In this document: piece by piece, positions 26,559-36,150 of the stretch
Layout: each line of letters starts with the position of its first letter
Position numbering within the stretch: the first letter of the stretch is position 1
DNA from: Azotimanducus chitobiosivorans
GTDB taxonomy: Bacteria > Pseudomonadota > Gammaproteobacteria > Pseudomonadales > Azotimanducaceae
Assembly: GCA_965200235.1 (NCBI GenBank)
Contig: OZ241339.1
Location: 2,976,001 to 3,040,000 of the forward strand
Direction: 5' to 3'
DNA length: 64,000 nucleotides
Notes under the pieces: generated by a model
Told to the model about the DNA's origin: nothing
Database searches by the model: none
Seen by the model: the letters and a program-made list of their open reading frames with translations, nothing else
Position numbers and translations under genes: made by a program

Positions 26559-27923
26559 ATGCTCTTGCGTTTTGGCGTGGCCAATCATCGGTCAATCCGC
26601 GATTATCAGGAATTCTTTCTGACCGCATCTAAGCGGATCAAGCGGCAGGGAATTAGCTTTCCCGTCCCAGCTTCGCAACAGGCCGCCGTACCTGTTGCCG
26701 CGGTCTACGGCGCAAACGCCTCTGGAAAATCAAACCTAATGGATGCTTTGGGAGAAATGAGGCGAGCAATTGTCGGATCTCATCAGGCGCTAGGCGCGAC
26801 AGACCCGATTCCCAGATCTCCTTTTGAGCTAAACGTTAAGAGCGCTGGGGAACCCACTCGGTTCGATTGCACGTTCACTATTTCCGAAACGGATGATGCG
26901 AACAAGGTGAGCGATCACGATGTTGCGTTGTACGAATACGGCTTTGAGCATAGTTCCAAAGAATTCACTCGCGAGTGGCTTCTTCGAACAACACGCAAAG
27001 AGAGGATGAGCACTCAAACGCTGTTCGAGCGGCAGACAAAAGATGGCCAAACACGTATCAATTTTGGTAGCTGGCTACGGGGAGAAAACAAGACGATTGC
27101 CAATCTAACGAGGCCGAATAGTTTGTTCTTGTCGGCTGCCGCGCAGAACAACCATCCGCAACTTAGCCCTCTCCATGCCTATTTTGCTTCTCGGTGGAAG
27201 ACAATTCTCAATGCATCCCCTATGAGTGATCAAATCGTTGCTGAGCGCTTGTCCAATTACGCGCATTTGGAACAACTCATGCCACTCGTGCAGCAAGCCG
27301 ATTTGGGAATAAGCGCGATCAAGGTTGAGGAGGAGGAAACAGAGGAAAGTCAGGTCGAGCTTATGCAGGAGGTCTTCGGAATTATTTCAAAGCATACGAA
27401 CAAGTCCGGCGAAGATGCGTCCTTCATGGAATCCTTGTTGGACCATATACGCCGTCACAAGAAGCTTCGGTTTATCCACGCGACTGCCGGAGAATTCCCG
27501 CACTCGTTCGAATACAGTATGCAGAGCAAGGGCACTCAAACACTGATTTCCTTTCTTATTCCTGCATTGGAGGCGCTGGCGAAAGGGTCATTTCTAGTCA
27601 TCGACGAACTCGATACCAGTTTGCACCCGGACTTGACCCGCGCGTTCGTTTCGCTCTTTCACAACGCGGAAACCAATCCGAATGGTGCCCAACTGATCTT
27701 CACCACGCACGACGTGACGCTATTGAGCAGCGGACTTCTTGCGCAGGATGAAGTATGGATTTCCGAAAAGGACCACGAGGGCGCATCTCGCTTCAGTCCC
27801 CTCACGGACTTCAAGCTGCGCTCCCGGGATGACATTGAACGGGCCTACCGGAACGGACGCTTCGGCGGCGTTCCCGCGAGCGACGAGTTTATCGGTCAGT
27901 CCAGCAGCTACTTGGCAAGCTGA
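26559..27923 (+). CDS. RloA-like AAA ATPase
   Basis: A 454-aa ATPase that starts MLLRFGVANHRSIRDYQEF, the typical N-terminus of RloA-type AAA_15/AAA_21 proteins. Walker A is YGANASGKSNL at about 50-60, Walker B is SFLVIDELDTSLHP near 350, and the switch motif is LIFTTHDVTLL. Family members act with RloB, a TOPRIM-like small protein, in restriction-linked or phage-defence loci. Here the stop codon overlaps the start of an RloB-like frame (TGATG), but that partner is broken after 26 codons. The ATPase is therefore probably an orphan. Confidence 0.87.
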   Translation: MLLRFGVANHRSIRDYQEFFLTASKRIKRQGISFPVPASQQAAVPVAAVYGANASGKSNLMDALGEMRRAIVGSHQALGATDPIPRSPFELNVKSAGEPTRFDCTFTISETDDANKVSDHDVALYEYGFEHSSKEFTREWLLRTTRKERMSTQTLFERQTKDGQTRINFGSWLRGENKTIANLTRPNSLFLSAAAQNNHPQLSPLHAYFASRWKTILNASPMSDQIVAERLSNYAHLEQLMPLVQQADLGISAIKVEEEETEESQVELMQEVFGIISKHTNKSGEDASFMESLLDHIRRHKKLRFIHATAGEFPHSFEYSMQSKGTQTLISFLIPALEALAKGSFLVIDELDTSLHPDLTRAFVSLFHNAETNPNGAQLIFTTHDVTLLSSGLLAQDEVWISEKDHEGASRFSPLTDFKLRSRDDIERAYRNGRFGGVPASDEFIGQSSSYLAS

Positions 27924-28012
27924 TGCCAATGGCGCGCCCGAGGAAGCTCAATCGCAAGCCTGCTGTTCGCGCGCCCGCCGCAAGGGTTGTCATTTTCACC
28001 GCGCGTCTGTGA
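27923..28012 (+). pseudogene. Truncated RloB-like gene
   Basis: Begins with ATG overlapping the RloA-like stop and reads MPMARPRKLNRKPAVRAPAA, then RVVIFT. The basic start and a hydrophobic strand match the beginning of RloB proteins, in which the strand is followed by E-G-E and T-E. The match stops after ACC at about position 28000, exactly where the IS30-like remnant begins, and the frame ends at codon 30. Assignment rests on position, coupling and the short N-terminus. Confidence 0.55.
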
Positions 28013-28262
28013 CCTGGTCGAGCGGCACGGATTCGTGGAAGTACTTCTCGGAAGCCCGTTGCAATGCTCGCTGAAGCCCGCGCTCCCATTATGGTGGGGG
28101 CCCGCGCGAAGTAGGCTGCCGGTGGCTTCGGAGGCCAGCGCATGGTCAGCGAACTCGTGCCCGGCCTCAACAGTGATGGTGTCGATGATGTCCTCGAGGG
28201 CCCTGGTGACACGGCGAAGGGCGCTGGCCGTGGCCTTGGCGGGCACGCAGCCGCGCGCCGTG
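28000..28262 (-). pseudogene. IS30-family transposase remnant
   Basis: On this strand a frame reads LRRVTRALEDIIDTITVEAG, HEFADHALASEATG, and later FSEHCNGLPR. This corresponds to the IS30 DDE region (a TITxDNGKEFADH motif followed by NENFNGLLR), with the second catalytic Asp region altered (EAG in place of DNG) and frameshifts. Both ends of the gene are missing. It replaces the body of the RloB-like gene. Confidence 0.65.
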
Positions 28263-28279
28263 CAGCAACTGTCACCAAT

Positions 28280-28675
28280 TCAATCTAAAACATTGGGGTA
28301 TTGACAATCGGGGTTTGTCTTATAGGCCATTTGCTGTAGGAGTACGGTCACAACCTTGAAATGACTAGAGGGTATCGCGGTTGACAGCGCTTCCACTATG
28401 TCCACCAAAGAATGCTTGGACAGTTCAATCCTGCGACACAAAACCCTTTCCTCTTCAGGTGCGTATCCGTCAAGCACAGCGCCCTGCAAACTGCGAATAG
28501 CCACACTCAACGCGAAATATGTGTTCGGATGGGTGATCGGTTTCGGATCCATGTGAATTGGTTTCGCTGCAATCCAGTTGCAAAGAAAATTGGCGGCCTT
28601 CTTGAATGAACTGGCGTTGTTAAGACTGTCAACACGTGGGAAATCTTGTCTCATTCCCAGCACGACACCCATCAC
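28280..28675 (-). CDS. Unknown 131-aa protein
   Basis: A helical, soluble protein with no recognised domain (FKKAANFLCNWIAAKPIHMD, then LVDIVEALSTAIPSSHFKVV). Start at the first ATG is uncertain; ATG codons at residues 2 and 8 also exist. It begins the small cluster between the IS30 remnant and the second adhesin. Confidence 0.55.
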   Translation of the reverse strand: MMGVVLGMRQDFPRVDSLNNASSFKKAANFLCNWIAAKPIHMDPKPITHPNTYFALSVAIRSLQGAVLDGYAPEEERVLCRRIELSKHSLVDIVEALSTAIPSSHFKVVTVLLQQMAYKTNPDCQYPNVLD

Positions 28676-28796
28676 CTTATTGCTATATTGCTATCCACTT
28701 AATCTGACCAATGTGCCAGGAAGCCATTCAGCAGTTCATAGATGGTTCTGAGATCAGCCTTCGTTCCAGCATTCGACATGTCACGAAATAGCATTT

Positions 28797-29093
28797 CTAG
28801 GCTCCTGGTCTAACGCGCTCGCTGAAAATGCGCTTGGCTTCCAGCGCAATGTGCTGTCCTTCCAAACATGCCTCGTCAAACGATTCAATCTTTCTCAGTC
28901 TTCCGGGCTCATTGGACTCCTCAAGTTTGGGCGCCGTGCCTGCAATCAAGATGCTTGCTTGCGAATCCGCCGAATCCACAAGTTTCAAAAATCGCACGTA
29001 CCCTTCTCGAACTTCCCTGATTTCTTCTCGTCGGATGAAGTTAGGCTCTTCTTGCTGCGTGGTTGTTCCTGCTTGGTGAGTTTTTAGGTGCAC
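28797..29093 (-). CDS. Unknown 98-aa charged protein
   Basis: A small Glu/Arg-rich protein (NFIRREEIREVREGYVRFLK) with no known domain or membrane segment. The start ATG is preceded by only weak purine-rich sequence. It lies just beyond the terminator of the right adhesin. It may be real, but composition and position are the only support. Confidence 0.4.
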   Translation of the reverse strand: MHLKTHQAGTTTQQEEPNFIRREEIREVREGYVRFLKLVDSADSQASILIAGTAPKLEESNEPGRLRKIESFDEACLEGQHIALEAKRIFSERVRPGA

Positions 29094-29163
29094 ACTTGTC
29101 GAGCTTTACAGAGATTTGGTGGCGGGTTGTTTGGACAGCTAATCCCGAGAGTAGATGCAGGGA

Positions 29164-29204
29164 GCAAAAAGAAAAGCCGCCGGGCTCCTGCCGGGCGGCT
29201 TTTC
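29164..29204 (-). terminator. Rho-independent terminator of the right adhesin
   Basis: A hairpin with arms AAAAGCCGCC and GGCGGCTTTT, followed on the minus strand by TTTTCTTTTTG. It is the counterpart of the hairpin at 8459-8494 and belongs to the conserved trailer behind both adhesin genes. Confidence 0.8.
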
Positions 29205-29283
29205 AGTTTTTGGGCTGGATGCCCTTTGGATGTGCACCCCGTCCATGGGGCGCGCCACCCTAAGGGCGGCCTCTTCCCCTAGT

Positions 29284-32200
29284 CTAGAAAAGGCCGTCGT
29301 CCAACATTGCGATGCTGCTCATCATGTCATCCTCCGGATTCCAGCCGCCGTCTTCCTGGCTGCCGTCGGTACCATCGTCCTCGGTCTCGTCGGGGTCGGG
29401 CGTCTCGTCGTCGTCAAGGCCGGGCACTTTTGTCGCCGGTATCGTGTCGGGGTCGTCATCGGGGTCGTCATCGGGGTCGTTGATGATGTCCAGCGCGCGG
29501 ACCGTGATCTCTACGGGTTTGTCGAGCGATTTGCCGTCGCCGTTTTCATCGGTGGCGGTGAGCTTGACTTTCACGTTCTGCGGTGTGGTGGCGGTGCCTT
29601 CATCGAAGTTGAACATCGCGCCCTTCTTCACTTGCAGGAGCCAAGTGCTGCCGTCGGAGTCGGTGTCGTTCACTACTTGGAAGCGTTCGTCGTCCACCAC
29701 CGTCACCTTGTGGGTGCCGAACTTGTGGCTTACAGAGTTTTCGTCCTGCACGTTCAGCGTCGCCACGGTCGTGTCGGCCGATATTTTTACGCCCTCCTTG
29801 ATTTCTGTGTCACGGGAATGAGTGACATCAATGCGGGAAGGCTTGACGTTCAGGTGGATGTTCACCGTCTTTTGCGCGGCTAATCCCTCTTCGTCTTCTG
29901 CTCGAATCATGAAGGAAACATAGTTGCCAGCGCCGTCTCCGGTTCGCCCTGCTGAGTCATCATGTCCGCCCTTGTCATCGGTGATGTAGGTCAGCTTGCC
30001 CTCGCCCTTGTCCTTATCGATGATGAAGATCAGGCCACCTTCCACAGCGACCTCTGAGTGTTGGGTGAACCAATCTCCACTGGGGGAAATACTCCCAAGG
30101 TTGGTTCCCGGTGCACGTTGCACGGAGTAGGTGAGCGTGTCACCGTCGGGATCATTGAACAGTGCCTTAAGGTCAATGGTTTCCGTCACCACGGTCACGC
30201 CGTCTTCGTCGGCGCCGTGCATCGCATAGTTGATCTGTCCTTCAACTTTATAGGCGTCGGTGCTCTTCGCTTCCGGCGCGTCGTTCAAAGGCCCTGAAAT
30301 CCGACCACTCCAAGCCACGGCTGTCGAGTACGTGACGCCGTTGCTGTCCTCACCGGTCACAACGGCGCGCAAGTGCTCTTGCGAATACTCCCGCACGATA
30401 TCCAGTTGCAAGCCGTCGTCGTCGCCTTCTTCAACAATATCCACCCAGAAGTCTCCGCCCGTCTCATCCACTCCCTTACGCATCTGCCACTTCACCTTCG
30501 CGTTGGTGCCGGCGCCGGTCACTTCCAGCGTGCCGCCAACTATCCCTTGGCCTGCCAATGCTATTGATGCCGGTGCCGCCGCCAATTTACTCACTTGGAC
30601 CGGATCGCTGTAAACTGCCTCGTCCGTGCCTGCGCCATCCGTGTAGGTGACTTCCAAGCGGTAGTGCCTCCCAGCAACATGATTGCTGGGCAGAGTCAAA
30701 GTTTTGCTGATCTCACCACTGACATCTGTCCATCCGCCGATGCCGTTCTGCGAAGACTGCCACTGGTAGCTTAAAGAGCCTTTACCATCACCGTCGGTGA
30801 TTTGGTCTTGGGCGATGAGACCAGCTGTCCCGTCGACTAGGATGCTGAATTCACCGTCGCCTTTGTTCGGCTCGTTGCGGATGACACTGTCCGTCTCGGC
30901 TTCCAAGGTAACCGATTGAGCGCTAGTCGAAATGGTGCCTGCTGGCAGCACCTCAAGGTACTGCACCTCCACTTTCATTTTGTGGCCCACATCGCCTTGC
31001 GTCAGCACGTAGGTGTCCCTTCCGCCGTCTTGAACAACTGCGGAATCATCACCATCGGATGTGTCCTGATCCACGCGGCTCCAGATATAGCGCACTTGAT
31101 AGGCTTCGCGGTTGCCTGCCAAATCCGGGTCGGCGGTCTTGTCGAACTTCGCGGTGAGCTCCTTGCCCTCTCTCAGAATTCCGTCAATCGTGAGTGGATC
31201 GTCAGTCGTGTCAATGTTCAGATTCCCATCGGTGACCCTGATGCTGATGGTTTGACTACCTTTTTCTTCGGGTCGACCATCATCCGTCGCGATGAGATCG
31301 AACTTGAACGTCTTGCCGACATCCGCCTGCTTGTTGTTGGCCTCGGTGCGGTCGATCTCGATGACGACCACGTAATCATCCGCACCGGGAATGGCGGCAA
31401 GTGATCCTCCAGCTACACCGGCAGTAACGCCCTTGATAGTACCCCAAATCACATTATCTGCGCGGTCGCTCAGATCGTCGTCCGGGCCGGCCTCGATATC
31501 CTGCCAAGGTTGCGGCTGGTGCAGCACCTTGATCCAATCCGCGTTGGGCGTGCCCACCGTAAACATCAGGTCGTCGTCGTCTTGGCCGCCGTCCGGATCG
31601 TTCCAGAAGTCGTGGAGATTGATCCAGAGGTACTGCTTTGACGACTCTTCTTGATCCACCGTGACGGTCATGTGGCCATGCCCACTGTATGTCGTCGCCT
31701 TTACCGGCTTCTCGTTGAGGTCTCTGATATCAACGAGGATATCACGCTCATCCATGCCTCCGGCTTCATCCTGTACCCGCAAGGTAATCCTGATTTCATC
31801 AACGTCCTCGTGGTCGAGCAGCTCACCGGCTTTTTTCGTGGTCACGATCCGGTAGGTGGAGGTGTCGCCGGAGTCGCGGACATGTTTGATAACGAATGCA
31901 TCCCTGTAGTCGCCTGAATCGTCAGTCGCCTTCACGGCTCTCATGACGGTCGGCGTGTTCGGCGCGAAGGGATGGCCCTCCAAGCGGATGTCTTCGTCGC
32001 GCACCGTGAAGGTGGCGACCAAGACGTCCTCGTCGGGCTTCTCATTGATCTCTTCCACTTGGCCCCTGACTATCTGCGGGTCGTAGTTGTCGGCATTTCG
32101 GCTGTCGCTGAAGGCCACGACGAGCTTGAAGGTGAACTCGTCGGAGAGGCGGCCGTCGGCGCCCTTGTTGTCGGTGGCCTTGACGGTGACCGTGTAGGTG

Positions 32201-35200
32201 CGGTCGGATTCCGGGGCCAGCATATTGGCCCTGTTCTGGATGACGCCTTCGGGGGTGATCTCGAGCCAATCGGGGGAGTCGCCCACCAGTTCGTACTCGA
32301 GGTCGCCTTTCCTGCCTCTGTCCTTGTCAATGAACGCCGGATATTTAGAGGTGTCGGGTTCGAGCCGGAAGCGCAGCCATTGGCCAGCGGTGACCGTCTC
32401 TGCGTCGAGGTTGTCGTCGACAGTGACCCACCAGTTGCCCGGTTTGATGCCCGGATTGTTGTCCTTATTCCCGATGGCTATGGGCGCGTCGTTGAGGTCG
32501 TTCACGATCACGTCGACTGTCTGCGTCTTGGCCGTGGCCGGGTCCACGACAAGTTCGCCCTTGCCGTCGAACTTTGTTCCAGACATGGCGGTGATCGTGA
32601 GTTGGATCTGACCGGCCATCTCGTGGTCGAGCGCGTTGCCCTCCTTCAGCACCAGCCAATGGCCGTCGTCGTCCTTTTCGATATTGAATTTCTCGTTGTC
32701 GACCGTCACCTTGTGCTGACCGTGCGGGTGGTCCGGATCGTCGGGGTCTTTGACCTCGACGCGTCCGAGCACGACCCTCGAGGCATCGTTCTCGTCCACG
32801 CCCACTTCGTAGTCGACGTTGCGCGCCTCGACGCCGTCGGCGTCCGCCGGATGGTAGAGGAGGATGGCGGTGATGTCGTCGTTGCCGTCTTCCAGCAACA
32901 CCTTGAACGTGGCATCCTCCGTGCTCTCGAGCAGGCCGTCCGAAGCGCGGATCGTGATATCGAAGGGGCTGTTGTCCAGCGTGTGGTTGGTCCAGATAGT
33001 CCCGCCGCTGATTGTGCCTGTGATTTTGGGACTGCCGTCGTCCGCCTCGCTGTGCTCAACGGTGAGCGTAAGTTTGTCTTTAATGGGGTCGCCGCTTCCT
33101 TCAAGCAGATCGTCATCGACATACAATTCGTAGTCTAGGGTTTGCGCCGGGTTGTCAGGGTCCACGAACAGGCCGGTGAGGTCCACATTTGTCCAATTGA
33201 CTGGCTGGCCTGTATTCGCCAGCAGCATGGGGAGCTCCTTGACGGGCATCCCCTTGTCGTCCTTGACACGCACGGGCGCCTCGTTGACGTCGCTGACGGT
33301 GACGGTGGCGGAGGCGGAGGCGGTCAGTCCGCCCTTGTCGGCGAAGGTGACGGTGAGGTCGATGCTGTCGTCGTCCTCGTGGTTGAGCGACGCGCCTTCC
33401 TTGAGGGCGAGCCAGAGGCCGTCCTCGGGGTCGAGCTTGACTGTGAACTTGTCGGCCTGCTCGCCGGTGATGTTGATCTTGTCGGCGGCGGCCTGGCCTT
33501 TGAGTGCCTCGCCGTCGTCGGGGTCGGCGAGGGTGATGAGTGCGAGGGGCGCGGCGAGTTCGCTGCCGTTCCTGTTCTCTTCGACGGTGAGGCTGGACAC
33601 GGTCATGTCGTCGTTGGGGACGGTGGCGCCGCCGGTGACGGTGACGGTCGGTGCTTCGTTGGCGTCGGTGACTTCGATCACCACCTCGGCCGTGCCTGAC
33701 GCGGCGGGGTCGCCGTCGTCGGCGGCGGTGAGGGTGAGGGTGATGGTGCCGTCGCCGTCCTCGTGGTCGAGGGAGGCGCCCTCCTTGAGGACGAGTGACC
33801 AGGTGCCGTCGTCGGCCTCGCGGGTCTCGAAGCGGTCGTCGCCGGCGACGGTGACGGTGTGGGTGTCGTCGGCGTCGTCGTCGCTGGTCTCGAGTTCGAT
33901 GAGCAGGGCGCCGGCTTCCGCGCTGCCGGTCTCCTGGACGGTGAGGTCCTGGCCGGGGGCGACCGCGACGGAAGGCGCGGCGTTCTCGTGGAGGTCGCCG
34001 ACGGTGACGGTCACGGGGGTGGGTTCGGAGACGTTGCCTTTGGAGTCGACGGCGGTGAGGTTGACGGTGACGGTGGGCTGCTCCTCGAAGTCGAGGGAGG
34101 CGCCGTCCCTGAGCTTGAGGATGCCGTCGCCGGTGATCTCGAAGTCGGGGTTGTCGACCCGGTAGGTGATGTCGTCGCCTTCGGGGTCGACGCTGCCCCC
34201 CACCGTGGTGATGGAGGCGCCGAGGAAGTTCTCGTTGATGTTCGCCGTGCCGCTGCCCGGCTTCGGCGCGGACGGGGCTTCGTCGGCGTCGGTGACGGTG
34301 ACCGTCACCGGCATGGAATCGGACAGGCCGTCCTGGTCGGTCACGGTGACGGTGACTTCGATGGTGCCTTCCGTCTCGTGGTCGAGCTTGGCGCCCTCCT
34401 TGAGCTTGAGCCACTTCTGGCCGTGGGCGTCGATGACCTCGAAGCGGTCGTCGGAGGCGGTGACGGTGTGGGTGTCGCCTGCGTCGGGGTCGGACACGGC
34501 GATGTGGGCGACGACGGCGCCGGGGATGGAGCCGTCGGAGTCCTCGGGGATCGTGAGGTCGGGGTCGATTTCGGCGGCCTTGGCCTCGGGCACGGTGGCC
34601 TTCTGGACGGTGATCGACGGCGCGTCGTTGGCGTCGGTGACGGTGATCGTCACCTTGTGGGTGCCGGACATCGCCGGGTCGCCGTCGTCGGTGGCGGTGA
34701 GTGTGACTTCGATGGTGGGTTCGCCCTCGTGGTCGAGGGACTGGCCCTCCTTGAGCTTGAGCCACTTCTCGCCGTGGGCGTCGATGACCTCGAAGCGGTC
34801 GTCGTCGGAGACGGCGACGGTGAGGGAGTCGCCTGCGTCGGGGTCGGACACGGCGATGTGGGCGACGACGGCGCCCGGCGCCTTGCCGTCGGAGTTTTCG
34901 GGGATCGTGAGGTCGGGGTCGATTTCGTCGGCCTTCGCCGCGTCCACGGTCATCGCCTGCGCCACGACCGACGGGGCCTCGTTGACGTTGGTGACGGCGA
35001 CCGTGACGGGCGTGGGCGCGGACGTGTTGCCTTCGTCGTCGGTGGCGGTGACCATGAGGGTGACGTTGCCGTCCTCGTCGGCGTCGGACTCGAAATCGAG
35101 GGACTCGCCGGCCTTGAGCTTGAGCGACGCCGTGGAGCCGACCGTCTGGACCTCGAACTTGGGGTTGTCCACGGCGAACGTGACGCCGTCGTCGGGGGAG

Positions 35201-35205
35201 GTCAC
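29284..35205 (-). CDS. Giant repeat adhesin, start-less (silent) copy
   Basis: A 1973-aa frame if counted from the first available GTG (35205). The open frame continues upstream to a TGA near 36030 without ATG or GTG, covering the lipobox segment LATLAATLAAC. The first 43 codons, promoter and ribosome binding site of the left copy are missing. From 35993 down to 33590 it matches the left copy in every frame compared. Beyond this the C-terminal 1435 residues follow the same repeat architecture but differ throughout (VEENRNGSE against VDENAPGSA), ending SSIAMLDDGLF. A translated product from GTG would lack any export signal, so this is best read as a donor or silent cassette. Confidence 0.8.
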   Translation of the reverse strand: MTSPDDGVTFAVDNPKFEVQTVGSTASLKLKAGESLDFESDADEDGNVTLMVTATDDEGNTSAPTPVTVAVTNVNEAPSVVAQAMTVDAAKADEIDPDLTIPENSDGKAPGAVVAHIAVSDPDAGDSLTVAVSDDDRFEVIDAHGEKWLKLKEGQSLDHEGEPTIEVTLTATDDGDPAMSGTHKVTITVTDANDAPSITVQKATVPEAKAAEIDPDLTIPEDSDGSIPGAVVAHIAVSDPDAGDTHTVTASDDRFEVIDAHGQKWLKLKEGAKLDHETEGTIEVTVTVTDQDGLSDSMPVTVTVTDADEAPSAPKPGSGTANINENFLGASITTVGGSVDPEGDDITYRVDNPDFEITGDGILKLRDGASLDFEEQPTVTVNLTAVDSKGNVSEPTPVTVTVGDLHENAAPSVAVAPGQDLTVQETGSAEAGALLIELETSDDDADDTHTVTVAGDDRFETREADDGTWSLVLKEGASLDHEDGDGTITLTLTAADDGDPAASGTAEVVIEVTDANEAPTVTVTGGATVPNDDMTVSSLTVEENRNGSELAAPLALITLADPDDGEALKGQAAADKINITGEQADKFTVKLDPEDGLWLALKEGASLNHEDDDSIDLTVTFADKGGLTASASATVTVSDVNEAPVRVKDDKGMPVKELPMLLANTGQPVNWTNVDLTGLFVDPDNPAQTLDYELYVDDDLLEGSGDPIKDKLTLTVEHSEADDGSPKITGTISGGTIWTNHTLDNSPFDITIRASDGLLESTEDATFKVLLEDGNDDITAILLYHPADADGVEARNVDYEVGVDENDASRVVLGRVEVKDPDDPDHPHGQHKVTVDNEKFNIEKDDDGHWLVLKEGNALDHEMAGQIQLTITAMSGTKFDGKGELVVDPATAKTQTVDVIVNDLNDAPIAIGNKDNNPGIKPGNWWVTVDDNLDAETVTAGQWLRFRLEPDTSKYPAFIDKDRGRKGDLEYELVGDSPDWLEITPEGVIQNRANMLAPESDRTYTVTVKATDNKGADGRLSDEFTFKLVVAFSDSRNADNYDPQIVRGQVEEINEKPDEDVLVATFTVRDEDIRLEGHPFAPNTPTVMRAVKATDDSGDYRDAFVIKHVRDSGDTSTYRIVTTKKAGELLDHEDVDEIRITLRVQDEAGGMDERDILVDIRDLNEKPVKATTYSGHGHMTVTVDQEESSKQYLWINLHDFWNDPDGGQDDDDLMFTVGTPNADWIKVLHQPQPWQDIEAGPDDDLSDRADNVIWGTIKGVTAGVAGGSLAAIPGADDYVVVIEIDRTEANNKQADVGKTFKFDLIATDDGRPEEKGSQTISIRVTDGNLNIDTTDDPLTIDGILREGKELTAKFDKTADPDLAGNREAYQVRYIWSRVDQDTSDGDDSAVVQDGGRDTYVLTQGDVGHKMKVEVQYLEVLPAGTISTSAQSVTLEAETDSVIRNEPNKGDGEFSILVDGTAGLIAQDQITDGDGKGSLSYQWQSSQNGIGGWTDVSGEISKTLTLPSNHVAGRHYRLEVTYTDGAGTDEAVYSDPVQVSKLAAAPASIALAGQGIVGGTLEVTGAGTNAKVKWQMRKGVDETGGDFWVDIVEEGDDDGLQLDIVREYSQEHLRAVVTGEDSNGVTYSTAVAWSGRISGPLNDAPEAKSTDAYKVEGQINYAMHGADEDGVTVVTETIDLKALFNDPDGDTLTYSVQRAPGTNLGSISPSGDWFTQHSEVAVEGGLIFIIDKDKGEGKLTYITDDKGGHDDSAGRTGDGAGNYVSFMIRAEDEEGLAAQKTVNIHLNVKPSRIDVTHSRDTEIKEGVKISADTTVATLNVQDENSVSHKFGTHKVTVVDDERFQVVNDTDSDGSTWLLQVKKGAMFNFDEGTATTPQNVKVKLTATDENGDGKSLDKPVEITVRALDIINDPDDDPDDDPDTIPATKVPGLDDDETPDPDETEDDGTDGSQEDGGWNPEDDMMSSIAMLDDGLF

Positions 35206-35993
35206 CTCGGCGAGGGGGCGCTCGGTGGCGTCGTTCTCTTCGACGCCGGCCGGGGCGGAGACGGCGGGCGCGTCGACGATGCCGGTGATGGTGACGGTGA
35301 CTTCGGCGGCGGCGGTGGCGTTGTCGGCGCCGCTGCTGTCGGTGGCGGTGACCTCGCCGGAGTCGGTGGCGGTCTCGCCGTGGCCGAGGGCGCGGACGGC
35401 GGGGTCGCCGTCGTTGAGCGCGTAGGTCCAGTCGCCGGCGGCGTCGACCGTGAGCGTGCCGTGGGCGGGTTCCCTGGTGACGGCGAAGGTGTGGGTGTCG
35501 CCCTCGTCGACGTCCGTGGCGTTGAGGCTGCCCTGCGCGGTCGCGGCGTCGCCGGCGGTGACTTCGGCGGCGCCGGCTTCGGCGGTGGGCGCGTCGTTGG
35601 CGCCCTGGATGGTGATGGTGACGGTGGCGGTGGCGGAGTCCTCGCCGTCGCTGACCTGGATTTCGGCGGTGTCGGTGAGGGTGGCGGCGGCGCCGAGCGC
35701 CTGGATCTGGGGTGAGTCGGTGATGGTGTAGGTCCACTTGCCGTCGTCGGCGAGGGCGAGGGTGCCGAGTTCGCCCTGCTTGGAGACGGAGTAGGTGAGG
35801 TCGTCGCCGTCCTCGTCGGAGCCGACGGCGTCGCCGGAGGCGGGGTCGCCGTCCTCGGTGGCGGTGGCGGTGGCCGCGGCCGCGGTGGGCGGGTTGTTCT
35901 CGGGCTCGGGCTCGGGGGCGGGTGGGGGCGCCGCCGGGCCGCCGGAGCCGCCGCCGCCGCAGGCCGCGAGCGTGGCCGCGAGGGTGGCGAGTG
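33590..35993 (-). repeat. 2404-bp inverted repeat, right arm
   Basis: The mirror image of 1574-3977. Its outer end stops abruptly at 35993, where the left copy continues TTT (codon 43 and upstream) while here a G-rich tract begins. Its inner end stops at 33590 after CCAGCCT, where the two adhesin sequences start to differ. Confidence 0.95.
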
Positions 35994-36024
35994 GGGGGTG
36001 GGGGGGCGGGGGGGCGGGCGGGGA
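35994..36024. other. G-rich low-complexity junction
   Basis: Thirty-one bases that are almost all G on the plus strand join the outer end of the inverted repeat to ordinary sequence. They do not match the corresponding 5' end of the left adhesin. This could be a recombination scar, a G-quadruplex-prone tract or an assembly artefact. The following 36025-36150 stretch contains no gene. Confidence 0.7.
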
Positions 36025-36150
36025 CGATCAGGCAGATTGAATCGTTTATGATGCACTTACAGGGACAGCGCATTGCGCCTGTGCCCGCGATCATTCCCTT
36101 GGCAGCCTGCGCCGTAGGAATTCACGGCTGAAGATATGGCAAGCGAGAAC

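Noticed and set aside
31972..33138. 388-codon plus-strand frame within the right adhesin
   Set aside because: Antisense shadow of the Asp-rich coding strand (Val/Asp/His-rich, no domain).
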